In this document: positions 55,833 through 64,000 of the stretch, in pieces
Numbering within the stretch: position 1 is the first letter of the stretch
How the letters are laid out: the number at the start of each line of letters is the position of its first letter
DNA from: Polyangium sp. y55x31
Lineage (GTDB): Bacteria > Myxococcota_A > Polyangia > Polyangiales > Polyangiaceae
Direction of reading: 5' to 3'
NCBI RefSeq assembly: GCF_029946505.1
Contig: NZ_JARZHG010000004.1
Coordinates: forward strand, 310,001-374,000
Length of the DNA stretch: 64,000 bases
Made by a program: the position numbers and the translations under genes
The notes under the pieces: model-generated
The model's input: only the letters and a program-made list of their open reading frames with translations
Told to the model about the DNA's origin: nothing
The model's database searches: none

Positions 55833-57061
55833 TTCTCCGCCTTTCCGGTGAGGGGCCCCGTCTCGCTCTCGGGGTTCGCCTCCGCCTCGGTGCGCGCCGG
55901 CAAAGGCTCGGGCGGGGCGTGGCTGACACGCTGGCGAGGCTTGCGCCGGATGATCTCGCGTTCGCCGAAGATGCCCTCGGGGCGCAGGATCATGAGGCCG
56001 ATCAGCACGGAGGCGTAGACGACCATGCGCAGCGCGTTGAGGTCGAGCGACGGGTAGGCCGCCTGGAGCGCCTGCACCGACTCGAAGCGCTGGAGCTGCT
56101 CGATCATCTTCACGGTGAACGTGACGAACACGCCGCCCACGATCGCGCCGGAGACGCTGCCCGAGCCGCCGAGGATCACCATCGTGATCGCGTCGAACGA
56201 GTAGGCGAAGGTGAACTGATCGGGCTGCACGGTGGGGTTGCCGTTGCGCATCGACGCGAGCATCGCGCCCGCGACGCCGGCCCCGGTCGCCGCGATGACG
56301 AACGAGGTCACCTTGTACCGCGTCGGATCGACGCCCACGCTCGCCGTCGCGATCTCGTCCTCGCGCAGCGCCCGGAGCGCGCGCCCCCAGCCCGAGAACT
56401 TGAGCCGCCACGCGATGATCACCGCGACCACGGCCGCGCCGAAGATCCAGAACGGGCCGGCGTACTGAGGCACGCCGTTGCGATCGGGCCCCGCGTAGCC
56501 GTTCTGCCCGCCGAGGTAGGCGAGGAACTTCGCGATCGGCCCCTCGACGTCGCCGCCCGTCTGCGCCGTGGCGATGACGAGCCGGAAGATCTCCGCGAAT
56601 CCGAGCGTGACGATCGCGAGGTAGTCGCCGCGCAGCCGGAGGCTCGGCAGACCCACGACGAGCCCGAAGATCGCGGCCACGCCGCCCGCCGCGAGGATCG
56701 CCGCGGGCATGACGATGAACGAGTTCGAGAAGAGGATGTCGTCGACGCCGAGCGCCTTGTGGATGTGCCCCGCGACGATCGCGGCCGTGTAGGCGCCGAT
56801 CCCCACGAAGCCCGCGTGGCCGATGGAGAACTGACCGGCCATCCCGTTGATGACGTTCAGCGAGAGGGCCACGACGACGTTCACCAGGGCGAACAGCACG
56901 AGCTGTTGCAGGGCCACGTCGGGCACGAGCGTGTCGAACCCGAACTCGAGCCCCACGACGGCGCCGAGGAGGGCCAGCGTGACCAGGATGCGGCGCAGGA
57001 GGGGGTTGGGCGACGCGGCTCGGCTCGTCCGAGCACCGTCTCCCAAGGTCGAGGGGGACAT
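55829..57061 (-). CDS. livM: Branched-chain amino-acid ABC transporter permease LivM-like
   Basis: 410 residues. After an N-terminal 35-residue leader come about nine hydrophobic helices. These include NVINGMAGQFSIGHAGFVGIGAYTAAIVAG and GLPSLRLRGDYLAIVTLGFAEIFRL, the LivM family hallmarks. The cytoplasmic coupling segment FSGWGRALRALREDEIATASVGVDPTRYKVTSF and GGSGSVSGAIVGG follow. It forms the membrane channel with LivH, which is not encoded beside it. The start ATG 57061 lies in a GA-rich leader. Overlaps livG by GTGA. The missing partner and binding protein must be elsewhere, or another importer shares them. Confidence 0.93.
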   Translation of the reverse strand: MSPSTLGDGARTSRAASPNPLLRRILVTLALLGAVVGLEFGFDTLVPDVALQQLVLFALVNVVVALSLNVINGMAGQFSIGHAGFVGIGAYTAAIVAGHIHKALGVDDILFSNSFIVMPAAILAAGGVAAIFGLVVGLPSLRLRGDYLAIVTLGFAEIFRLVIATAQTGGDVEGPIAKFLAYLGGQNGYAGPDRNGVPQYAGPFWIFGAAVVAVIIAWRLKFSGWGRALRALREDEIATASVGVDPTRYKVTSFVIAATGAGVAGAMLASMRNGNPTVQPDQFTFAYSFDAITMVILGGSGSVSGAIVGGVFVTFTVKMIEQLQRFESVQALQAAYPSLDLNALRMVVYASVLIGLMILRPEGIFGEREIIRRKPRQRVSHAPPEPLPARTEAEANPESETGPLTGKAEK

Positions 57062-57119
57062 GGGGGGGTGAAAACTCGCGCGGCCGGCTCCCACGGTCAA
57101 GCAGGAGCGACGCGTGTTT

Positions 57120-57791
57120 TTACTTCACCACCCGCAGGTAGGGCGGCAGCTCGCGGCGCGGCTTGCGACCCGGGACCGGCGCGGGCGCTGCCTGCGGGCG
57201 CGGAGACTCCGTTGCTTCCACGGTCTTCGGCTCTTCGGCGCTGCTCGCCGCTGCCGCCGCTTCGTCCGACGCGCTTTCCTTCGCGGCCGTTTCTTCGGCC
57301 GACTCGGCCCGTGCCGGCGCGGACTCCTCGGCGAGCGGCTCGGACTCGGACTCGGACTCCTGCGGCGCAGCGGAAACTGCGGTGAGCTTGGGGCGTGGCC
57401 TCTTCGCCGCGGGCTTTTGCGCTTCCTTCGCTTGTTGCGGCGGCGCCTGCATTTGCGCGACCACCTCGGGCGGGATGTCCGTCGGCCACATCATCCCCCG
57501 GCCATCCTCGCCGACGAGCGCGTAGATCGCGTTCCACGGCATGCGGCACCAGAAGGGCGCCCGATCGAACGAGAGCGTGCAGGAGATGCCCTCGTCGTCG
57601 ACCTTCATGTCGGGGATCGGGATGAACATGTTGAGCCCGATTTGCAGGACGAGCTGCGGCTTGTCGAGGAAGCGCTTCGGCACCAGCACGCCCGGGCGTC
57701 GCGGGTCGAGGTGCACGAACATGCTGGGCCCCTCGAGCAGGGCGAGCGCGACCTCCTTCTTGGGCGGGAGCTTCTGGTGACCGTCGGACAT
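57120..57791 (-). CDS. sspB: SspB-like ClpXP adaptor
   Basis: 223 residues. The N-terminal ~95 residues match the SspB fold: FVHLDPRRPGVLVPKRFLDKPQLVLQIGLN, then DEGISCTLSFDRAPFWCRMPWNAIYALVGEDGRGMMWP. A long disordered linker rich in Ala, Glu and Ser follows, and the protein ends in LPPYLRVVK. This is nearly the LRVVK ClpX-docking tail of E. coli SspB. Known SspB carries ssrA-tagged or RseA-type substrates to ClpXP for degradation. Shine-Dalgarno GGAAAGGAG lies directly next to the ATG, which is unusually close. It is the gene upstream of livM on the same strand, with a 58-bp gap. Confidence 0.88.
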   Translation of the reverse strand: MSDGHQKLPPKKEVALALLEGPSMFVHLDPRRPGVLVPKRFLDKPQLVLQIGLNMFIPIPDMKVDDEGISCTLSFDRAPFWCRMPWNAIYALVGEDGRGMMWPTDIPPEVVAQMQAPPQQAKEAQKPAAKRPRPKLTAVSAAPQESESESEPLAEESAPARAESAEETAAKESASDEAAAAASSAEEPKTVEATESPRPQAAPAPVPGRKPRRELPPYLRVVK

Positions 57792-57906
57792 CTCCTTTCC
57801 GATACCCTGTAAGCGCGCTCCTCGCCAAGCCCGGAATGCGCGAGCCGGAAGCCGCGCGCGCCCGCTCGGAGGCCGGCGCGCGCGGGCGAGCCGAGGGCAA
57901 CCAGCC

Positions 57907-60441
57907 TCAGGCGAGGCGCAACACCTCGGCGTAGAGGGTCTCGTAGGCGGAGATCATCTTGCCCATGCCGTAACGCGCCTCCACGAGCGCGCGGCCGGCT
58001 TCGCCCATGCGCGCGCGATCGGGCCGCGCCCAGAGGCTCCCGATCGCGTCCGCGAGCATGGCGGGCTCGCTGGCGGGGACGAGGAGGCCCGTCTCGCCGT
58101 CGGCCACGATCTCGGGATTTCCGCCGACACGTGTGGCCACGATCGGCACGCCCGCGGCCGCGGCTTCGAGGAGCGTGAGGCTCGTGCCCTCGGTGCGCGA
58201 GGCGAGCGCGAAGAGGTCGAAGCCGGGCAGGAGCGCGGCCACGTCGTCGCGGTGGCCGAGGAAGTGCACCGCGCCTTGCAGGCCGAACTTCTTCACCAGC
58301 GCTTCGAGCGAAGCGCGCTCGGGCCCCTCGCCGACGAGCGTCAGCCGCGCGCCGGGGTGGCTCGTGCGCACGCGCGCAAACGCCAGGATCAGCGTGGCGT
58401 GGTCCTTCTCGGCCGACAGGCGCGCCACGCAGCCCACGTGGAGCACGCCCGCGGGCACGTCGAGCGCGCGCCGCGCTCGCTCGGCGTCGCCGGGCTTGTA
58501 GGCGCGCGTGTCCACGCCGTTGCGGATCGTCACGAGCCGCCGCGCGCTGCCGTGCTCGATCTCGAGGGCCACGCGCCGCGCGTCGTCGCTCACGGCCACG
58601 ATGCGGTCCGAGAGGGCCGAGGCCATGCGGTTCGCGAGCACGCGCCCGAGGTCGTCCGGGTAGTTGCGCCCATGCTTCGTGTGCACCACGCGCGGCCGCT
58701 TGCCCGTCACGCGCCGCGCCGCGAGGGCCGCGAGCGCGCCGTGCACGTGCGGGCGAGGGTTGTGCGTGTGCACGAGGTCGATTCCTTCACGACCGAACAG
58801 ATCCACGAGCTCGCCGATCACGGATGGATCGAGCCCCTGCCCGCGCTGGAGCAGCCTGAGCGGCACGTCCATCGGCGCGAGGCGCGGCGCGAGCTCGCCC
58901 GGCTCGTCGAGCGCGATCACCATGGGATCGAAGCGCGAGCGGTCCATGCCTTGCACGAGGTCGAGCACCACGCGCTCGAGCCCGCCAGCCCGGAGGCCGA
59001 GCACCACGTGCGCGACACGCGCGCGGCGCCTCGGCGCCGCCGCGCGCGACCTGGATTTGTCCTCGGTCGACGTCTTGATCGCCGCGCTGCCGAGATCGAC
59101 GGGCACCTCGGAGACCGTGACCCGATGCTTGCCCGCGGCGGTGAGCGGGATGTCGCGCACGATCTCCACGGTGAGCGGCGCGTTCGTCCCGAGCACGAGC
59201 CGCAGGCGCTCGTCGACGAGCTTCGTCACCTCGGGCCCGTAGCTCGGCCCGGGCACGATGCGCAGCGTCACCGTGCGATCGGCGCGCTGGTGGACCTGGT
59301 AGCGCTCGACGGGCAGGTCCTTGAACAGGAACGGGATCATCTCGCCTGCCACGATGCGGCTGTCCTCGCCGACGAGCAGATCGAGCACGCGGCCCTCGAC
59401 CGAGGCGAGCCGCGGCAGCCCCCGACCACACGCGCAGGCGCCGGCCTTGGCCACAGCGACGTCGTCGTTGCGGTAGCGGATGAAGGGCATCGCGCGGTTG
59501 TAGAGATCGGTGAGGATCACCTCGCCGGGCGTGCCCACGGCGGCGGGGCGGCCTCCGCTTTCGAGCTCGACGAACACGCCCTCCGCGTGCAGGTGCAGGC
59601 CCTCGTGCCGCTCGCACTCGCCGCCGATCAGCATCACCTCGCGGCAGCCGTACCGATCGAAGACCGGCGCTCCGAACGCGCGCTCGATGACCTCGCGCTG
59701 ATGCTCGAAGAGCCTCTCCGCGGCGGTGATGATGCCCCGGGGCGGCGGGATCTCGATGCCGTGCTCCAGCGCGGCGCGCGCGAGGAGGAAAAGCGGCGTC
59801 GTGTAACCGACGACCACGCGCGGCGCGTAGTCGACGATCTCGCGCACCGTCTCGGCGAGCCGATCGGCGCGCAGGTGGAACGTCGAGACGTACTTGCGCC
59901 GCCAGAGCGTCTCCTGCACCGCGCGCTTCGTCGTGGCGAGCCCCTTCTTCTCGCCGGGCGGACGACCCCAGACGTGCAGCTCCTTCTCGCCCAGCTCGGC
60001 GCCGGCCCATCCGTCGGCGCGCAGCGCGCCCGCGACACGGCGCTCGTACGTCGTGTGATCGTAGGCGAAGCGCATCGGCTCTCCGGTCGAGCCTCCGGTC
60101 GCGCTCTGATGGAGCGGGCCCACGTGCGTCTCGGCGACGAGCTCCTTGCCGTACAGGCGCACGTCGTCCTTCGTGAGGATCGGGAAGGCCGCGAGGTCCT
60201 CGGGCGCCTTCACCTGGCTCGAGCGCACGCCGTACTCGGCGAAGCGGCGCCGGTAGAACGGCACGTTTTGCTCGGCGTGGCGGAGCGCTTCGAGGAGGCG
60301 CCGGAACGAGTCTTCGGCGACCTCTTCGGGCGTGCGCCACTGCGACTGTTCGAGCTCGGCGAGCGCGCGCAAGGTGTCGCGCTTGCGGAGGTGGGTCTCG
60401 TACAGCGGGAAAAGCACCGACTGGAACAGGCTCGCGTACAT
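57907..60441 (-). CDS. Adenylate-forming enzyme fused to a GT4 glycosyltransferase
   Basis: 844 residues. Residues 1-450 form a CapK/phenylacetate-CoA-ligase-like adenylating domain. SATGGSTGEPM (113-123) is the phosphate-binding loop. GCREV and IRYRNDDVAV follow, as does a C-terminal LTAAGKHRVTVSE core with the catalytic Lys. From about 470 a GT4 glycosyltransferase starts: RVAHVVLGLRAGGLERVVLDL, with VARLSAEKDH and an EGTSLTLLEAAAAGVPIVAT motif. CapK-type proteins occur in polysaccharide or lipid-modification clusters. The fusion suggests that an activated acyl group and a sugar are joined on one product. Not seen as a fusion in standard families; neighbours give no clear pathway. Confidence 0.85.
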   Translation of the reverse strand: MYASLFQSVLFPLYETHLRKRDTLRALAELEQSQWRTPEEVAEDSFRRLLEALRHAEQNVPFYRRRFAEYGVRSSQVKAPEDLAAFPILTKDDVRLYGKELVAETHVGPLHQSATGGSTGEPMRFAYDHTTYERRVAGALRADGWAGAELGEKELHVWGRPPGEKKGLATTKRAVQETLWRRKYVSTFHLRADRLAETVREIVDYAPRVVVGYTTPLFLLARAALEHGIEIPPPRGIITAAERLFEHQREVIERAFGAPVFDRYGCREVMLIGGECERHEGLHLHAEGVFVELESGGRPAAVGTPGEVILTDLYNRAMPFIRYRNDDVAVAKAGACACGRGLPRLASVEGRVLDLLVGEDSRIVAGEMIPFLFKDLPVERYQVHQRADRTVTLRIVPGPSYGPEVTKLVDERLRLVLGTNAPLTVEIVRDIPLTAAGKHRVTVSEVPVDLGSAAIKTSTEDKSRSRAAAPRRRARVAHVVLGLRAGGLERVVLDLVQGMDRSRFDPMVIALDEPGELAPRLAPMDVPLRLLQRGQGLDPSVIGELVDLFGREGIDLVHTHNPRPHVHGALAALAARRVTGKRPRVVHTKHGRNYPDDLGRVLANRMASALSDRIVAVSDDARRVALEIEHGSARRLVTIRNGVDTRAYKPGDAERARRALDVPAGVLHVGCVARLSAEKDHATLILAFARVRTSHPGARLTLVGEGPERASLEALVKKFGLQGAVHFLGHRDDVAALLPGFDLFALASRTEGTSLTLLEAAAAGVPIVATRVGGNPEIVADGETGLLVPASEPAMLADAIGSLWARPDRARMGEAGRALVEARYGMGKMISAYETLYAEVLRLA

Positions 60442-60516
60442 CGCAGCGAGCGTCCTTCGGAAGGCGCCTGTGTCAAGCGCGCGGCTGTGCTGGATCCAGC
60501 GGGAAATACGCTTCGA

Positions 60517-61470
60517 TCACGCCCGGGTCGATTCGCGTGCGTCCGGGGCTTCCGCGGCGCGCGGCGCGTCCGTCCGCGGCTCCGGGAAGGCGATCGCGAC
60601 GAGCACGCCGGCGAGGATGATGGCCGCGCCGAGGAGCTCCATCCCCGTGGGTTTGGCGCCGAGGAAGAGCGCGCCGAGCACGAGCCCGCCGAGCGTCTCG
60701 CCGGGCGACACGAGCGCCACGATCGCAGGCGGGAGCGTGCGCGCCGCGGCCTGCACCGAGGTGTGTCCGATGATCGTGGGGACGACGGCGATCACCGCGA
60801 GCGCCAGGAACGACTTCGCGGGCAAGCTCGTCACGCCGTCGAGCGCGCCGAGCGGCGGCAAGACGACGAAGGTCACGAGCGCGGCGACGCCGTAGATCAA
60901 CGAGCCCGCGTGCCGCGCCGGGAGCGCGTCCTTGATCGCGCGCGCGGCCGCCACGTAGAGCCCGTAAAGCGAGACCGCGCCGAGCACGAACAGATCCCCC
61001 GCGAGCTTGTGCTCGCCCGTCCCCGCCGCGCGCCCGATCACCACGGCCCCCGCGGTCGCGAGCAGCACGCCGACCTGCTCGCGGCGCGTCGGGCGCACGC
61101 CGTGCACGAGGAACGCGAACACGACCACGCTGAGCGGTTCGAGCGAGACGAGCGAGACGGCCGCGGGCAGCGAGGTCGCGAAGAGGCCGACCTGGAAGAG
61201 CGCGAAGTGCGCGCCGAGCATCGCCCCGCACGCGAGGATGCGCAGGCGCACCGCGGGCGAAAGCGCGCGCGCGTGGCGCACGACGCCCGCCGGATCGAAC
61301 GCGAAGAGCAGGAGCGAGGCGAGAAAGACGCGGCCGAACGCGAGGAACAGCGGATGCGCGGGCTTCGCCACGACGGCCATCGGCGAGCTCACGGCGAAGG
61401 ACAAGCTCGCGAGCGTGACGAACAGCACCGCGCGACCGCGCCCTGCGGGCGTTATGCTCGCGTCGCTCAC
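60517..61470 (-). CDS. EamA/DMT-superfamily transporter (second)
   Basis: 317-residue membrane protein with about ten helices in two EamA halves (VTLASLSFAVSSPMAVVAKPAHPLFLAFGRVFLASLLL and ...DLFVLGAVSLYGLYVAAARAI). The pattern VSLVSLEPLSVVVFAFLVHG and PGETLGGLVLGALFLGAKPTGMELLGAAIILAG is typical of drug/metabolite exporters. Substrate unknown. Starts at GTG 61470 overlapping the stop of the upstream asparaginase gene by 4 nt (GTGA), so the two are likely co-expressed. The tail is short and rich in Ala/Arg. Not closely similar by eye to the EamA gene at 19774. Confidence 0.88.
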   Translation of the reverse strand: MSDASITPAGRGRAVLFVTLASLSFAVSSPMAVVAKPAHPLFLAFGRVFLASLLLFAFDPAGVVRHARALSPAVRLRILACGAMLGAHFALFQVGLFATSLPAAVSLVSLEPLSVVVFAFLVHGVRPTRREQVGVLLATAGAVVIGRAAGTGEHKLAGDLFVLGAVSLYGLYVAAARAIKDALPARHAGSLIYGVAALVTFVVLPPLGALDGVTSLPAKSFLALAVIAVVPTIIGHTSVQAAARTLPPAIVALVSPGETLGGLVLGALFLGAKPTGMELLGAAIILAGVLVAIAFPEPRTDAPRAAEAPDARESTRA

Positions 61471-62468
61471 AGGCTGATCTCGCCGGCCCACGACGAGGCG
61501 AACCCCATGCGCGCCGCGGAGGTGCGGCCCTCGCTCGCGCTCTCGGCTCGACCGAGCACGATCATGAGCTTCGTCAGCGCGGCTTCCGTCGTCATGTCAC
61601 CGGCGCCGATCGCCCCTGCCCGCGCGGCCGCGACGCCGCCGTGGTACCGCGTCAGATCCACGGCCCCGCGCGTCGACTGACTCACGATCACCACGGGCAC
61701 GTCCGCCGCGCGCGCCGCCTCGATCACGGGCACGAGCGAGTTCTCGAGGCGCGGCACGTTCCCCGCGCCGAACGCCTCGATCACCATGCCCTTCACGCCC
61801 GCCGCCAGCGCTCCATGAAGCAGCCGCGGATCGAGGCCCGGGAACGTTCGCACCGCGAGCACGTGCGGTTCGAGCCGTCCATCAAACGACGCCGGAGGCC
61901 GCGGCGGAAGCACGTGCGGCGCGAGGTGCACGCCGAGGCCGAGCTCCGCGAGCGGCGGGCACGCGGGCGAGCCGAAGGCCTTCATCCCCCACGCGTCGAG
62001 CTTCGTCGCGCGGCAGCCGCGGAGCAGCTCCGAGTGGAACGCGATGCCCACCTCCGGGATCCGCGTCGTCGCCAGATGACACGCGTCGACGAGGTTCGTC
62101 CGCGCGTCGGTGCGCACGTCGGCGAGCGGCTTCTGCGCGCCCGTGAGGATCACCGGACGATCGAGCCCGGGCAGCAGGAATGCGAGCGCGCTCGCGGTGT
62201 AGGCCATCGTGTCGGTGCCGTGCACGATGACAAAACCGTCGTACCGATCGAGCGAGGCGTGGACGGTCTCGGCGAGCTCGACCCAGTGGTGTGGCTGGAA
62301 GTCGGCCGAGTCGAGGTTGTAGAGGATCTTCGTCTCGATCTCGGCGAGCTTGCGAAGGACGGGCAGCTCCGCGACGAGGTCGCGCGTGTACACGTCGGGT
62401 TCGAGCGGCGTCGGATCGCCGCCGCGCATCATGAGCGTCCCCCCCGTGTGGATCAGCAAGAGCCGCAC
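61467..62468 (-). CDS. L-asparaginase (type I, cytoplasmic)
   Basis: 333 residues, starting at GTG 62468. HTGGT (Thr8 of TGGT as nucleophile) and VHGTDTMAYTASAL (Thr85-Asp86 pair) are the two asparaginase signatures. LTGAQKPLADVRTDARTNLVDA and the C-terminal AFGAGNVPRLENSL correspond to the family's later conserved blocks. No signal peptide, so type I (AnsA-like) is more likely than secreted type II. Hydrolyses asparagine to aspartate and ammonia. It overlaps the EamA transporter gene downstream. Both may handle amino-acid turnover, though the transporter substrate is unknown. Confidence 0.93.
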   Translation of the reverse strand: MRLLLIHTGGTLMMRGGDPTPLEPDVYTRDLVAELPVLRKLAEIETKILYNLDSADFQPHHWVELAETVHASLDRYDGFVIVHGTDTMAYTASALAFLLPGLDRPVILTGAQKPLADVRTDARTNLVDACHLATTRIPEVGIAFHSELLRGCRATKLDAWGMKAFGSPACPPLAELGLGVHLAPHVLPPRPPASFDGRLEPHVLAVRTFPGLDPRLLHGALAAGVKGMVIEAFGAGNVPRLENSLVPVIEAARAADVPVVIVSQSTRGAVDLTRYHGGVAAARAGAIGAGDMTTEAALTKLMIVLGRAESASEGRTSAARMGFASSWAGEISL

Positions 62469-62501
62469 GGGCGCGAGACTAGCAAACGTTCGGCGTTTGG
62501 C

Positions 62502-63752
62502 TCATCCGCCCGGCGCGAACATGAGGGGATAGACCACCGTCACGATCCCGCCGTCGGGCCTCGGAAAGCTCAGGCCTTCGAACGCATGCACGATGCATGA
62601 CACGACGCCGCCGTCGGGCATGTCCGAGCCGCCGTTTCCGACGTTCGACACCGCGCCGTCGGCGCCGATGACGAACCGCACGGCGACGCGCCCTTGCAGG
62701 TTCGGGTTCCTTCGCAGGCCGTTCTCGTAACAGAGCCGGAAGCGCCCGAAGTTCTGCCGGATGATCCGCCGCACGACCTCCGGCGGCAGCCGACCGCTCA
62801 GCGCCATGGCGCCCGGGCGCGGCTGCGTTTGTGTGCGTCCTTTGGGCGGATCTTCGGGGGGGATGTTCGGGGCCGCCGTCGGGGCCGGCTGCGGGGGACG
62901 CTCGTAGAGGAGCCCGATCAAGCCGGCCTCGCGTGCGTCCTCGGGCTCACCGGCGCGCGCGCGTGCGAACTCTTCCGCGCTCCAGCGCTCGCCCGCCGCC
63001 TGGAGCGAGCGCATCCACGCGGCTTCGAGATCCATCTCCGCGCGGTTGCGCTTTTGCCGCCGTCGCGCCCTGTATTCGAGGCCCGCGATCTCGTCGGCGT
63101 AGATCCCCTCCATCTCCCGCTCGCTGCTGCGGTTCAGCATCTGCTGGATGAAGAACTTCTGATCGTCCGTGACGCCGTCGAAGTCGTCGTCGTCGATCGG
63201 CCGGAACCGCGACGCCACGGCCGCGAAGAAGAGCAGATGGATCAGCACCGACGCGAGATGCGAGAGCCCCGTGCGACGCTCGAGCACGGGCTGCTTCGGC
63301 GCGCGGGGAGCGCCGTCGCTGCCGGTGATCTCGATCGTGAAAGGCCCCATGCGCACGGCGATCGTCCTGCCATACCCGAGCGGAATTTCGGCCGCGTCGC
63401 GGTACACGCGCGAGCTCTCCGCGAGCCCACGCGTGACGGCGCGCGCGGGGGTCATGGGTTTGCCCTCGCCGTCGAACACGACACGCGCGCCCTTCGGCAC
63501 GACGGCGCGCACGTCGCCGTCCCAGCGCGCGAGCAGCACGGGCACGCGCGAAGCGCCCGTGATCTCCGCGGGCAACACGACGTCGCAGCCCTCCTCTTCA
63601 CCGACGAAGAACGGACGCGGCGGCGAGAGCTCCACGGCGGCGAGCACGCAGTCGCTTCCCCACCGCACGACGACGTCGACGGCGCGCGCCGCGGCCGCGC
63701 TCACCCTTGCATCCAGAACCGGCGGATCGGAGGCCACGGACACACCGACCAC
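62502..63752 (-). CDS. AgmX/PglI C-terminal-domain protein with FHA-like N terminus
   Basis: 416 residues, GTG start 63752. The N-terminal part (RPFFVGEEEGCDVVLPAEITGASRVPVLLARWDGDVRAVV, then GYGRTIAVRMGPFTIEI) resembles an FHA-like sandwich. One hydrophobic segment follows (VLIHLLFFAAVASRF), then a Pro-rich linker. The C-terminal ~100 residues match the AgmX/PglI C-terminal domain: LPPEVVRRIIRQNFGRFRLCYENGLRRNPNLQGRVAVRFVIGADGAVSN. This module lies in myxobacterial adventurous-gliding proteins and is related to TonB C-terminal domains. It would reach from the inner membrane into the periplasm. A motility or envelope-energy role is plausible. The stop is 34 bp from the asparaginase start. Confidence 0.85.
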   Translation of the reverse strand: MVGVSVASDPPVLDARVSAAAARAVDVVVRWGSDCVLAAVELSPPRPFFVGEEEGCDVVLPAEITGASRVPVLLARWDGDVRAVVPKGARVVFDGEGKPMTPARAVTRGLAESSRVYRDAAEIPLGYGRTIAVRMGPFTIEITGSDGAPRAPKQPVLERRTGLSHLASVLIHLLFFAAVASRFRPIDDDDFDGVTDDQKFFIQQMLNRSSEREMEGIYADEIAGLEYRARRRQKRNRAEMDLEAAWMRSLQAAGERWSAEEFARARAGEPEDAREAGLIGLLYERPPQPAPTAAPNIPPEDPPKGRTQTQPRPGAMALSGRLPPEVVRRIIRQNFGRFRLCYENGLRRNPNLQGRVAVRFVIGADGAVSNVGNGGSDMPDGGVVSCIVHAFEGLSFPRPDGGIVTVVYPLMFAPGG

Positions 63753-63820
63753 GTCACCCTCCCGATCGTTCCAGCCGATCCTCCACGAGGCTACATGAGG
63801 CCCGGCATCGCGGAAAGCGG

Positions 63821-64000
63821 ATCACACACGTGTCACGCGCCCCGCCTGCTCGACGACGGTGACCTACACACGTGTCACGCGCCCCGCCTGCTCAGCGCCG
63901 CCGACCTACACGCGTGCCACTCGTCCCGCCTGCTCAGCGCCGCCGACCTACACACGTGTCACTCGCCTCGGCTGCTCGGCGACGAGCGACCTACATACGT
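63821..64000. repeat. 42-bp tandem repeat, running past the window end
   Basis: Units at 63821-63862, 63863-63904, 63905-63946, 63947-63989 (43 bp) and a partial one from 63990. Each starts CCTACACACGTGTCAC (with small changes; unit 1 has ATC at the front) and continues with a GC-rich half that includes CTGCTC. The ACACGTGT core is palindromic. The units are not separated by unique spacers. One 43-bp unit breaks the reading frame, so coding is unlikely. Total copy number is unknown because the window ends. Confidence 0.92.

Noticed and set aside
58252-61680. Long plus-strand frame across the CapK-GT4, EamA and asparaginase genes
   Set aside because: It spans the junctions of several well-supported minus-strand genes and has no recognisable domain, so it is a GC-driven shadow.
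63821-64000. CRISPR array from the regular repeats at the window end
   Set aside because: The units are contiguous 42-bp copies with no unique spacers between them, no cas genes are near, and one unit is 43 bp, so it is a plain tandem repeat.

Overview
The window looks like chromosomal DNA of a myxobacterium, most likely of the Polyangiales/Sorangiineae group. The base composition is very GC-rich. There are two giant Ser/Thr kinase-ATPase-TPR proteins, many Cys- and Gly-rich secreted lipoproteins, a protein with a MYXO-CTERM-like sorting tail, an AgmX/PglI-type C-terminal domain, and a RegB/RegA redox pair. No species can be assigned from this. No rRNA, tRNA, insertion sequence, prophage or CRISPR array was found. 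Genes are tightly packed, and many neighbours overlap by 4 nt (ATGA or GTGA), which implies operons with coupled translation.

1-13.7 kb: haem genes hemE-hemY (hemY cut by the window edge), an EI24/CysZ-like membrane protein, a metallophosphoesterase, a glycosidase-like lipoprotein, a TIGR02757 protein, a C-terminally short 3-hydroxyacyl-CoA dehydrogenase-like protein, an SpaA-fold lipoprotein, a nucleotidyltransferase, an orphan type II thioesterase, an outer-membrane/lipoprotein pair, and the RegB/RegA pair. 13.8-24.7 kb: two paralogous kinase-cyclase-like-AAA-TPR regulators flank a carboxypeptidase-regulatory-domain lipoprotein, a 26-bp tandem repeat and an EamA transporter.

24.8-32.9 kb holds the most unusual locus. 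It is a tightly coupled operon of a Tat lipoprotein, a fused ketosynthase/chain-length-factor protein, an ACP, a GcvT-like folate-fold protein, a ketoreductase, a malonyl-CoA:ACP transacylase, a FabZ-like dehydratase and a beta-propeller lipoprotein. It has no enoyl reductase, so an unsaturated or only partly reduced chain is the natural prediction. The GcvT-like member and the surface lipoproteins do not fit a standard fatty-acid or aryl-polyene cluster.

33-48.9 kb: leuS, an LpoB/COG3014-type lipoprotein pair, a methyltransferase with a HEAT-like protein, a degenerate M23-like protein, an OmpR-type regulator, a von Willebrand A-like lipoprotein, mgtE, ssb with a very long glycine tail, a merR-ihfA pair and a family 2 glycosyltransferase. 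49-64 kb: a hypothetical protein, a large TSP3-repeat MYXO-CTERM protein (with a shared terminator), a pseudo-receiver, livM-livG-livF without livH/livK, an SspB-like ClpXP adaptor, an adenylate-forming/GT4 fusion protein, an EamA transporter, an asparaginase, an AgmX/PglI-domain protein and a 42-bp tandem repeat that runs off the window end.
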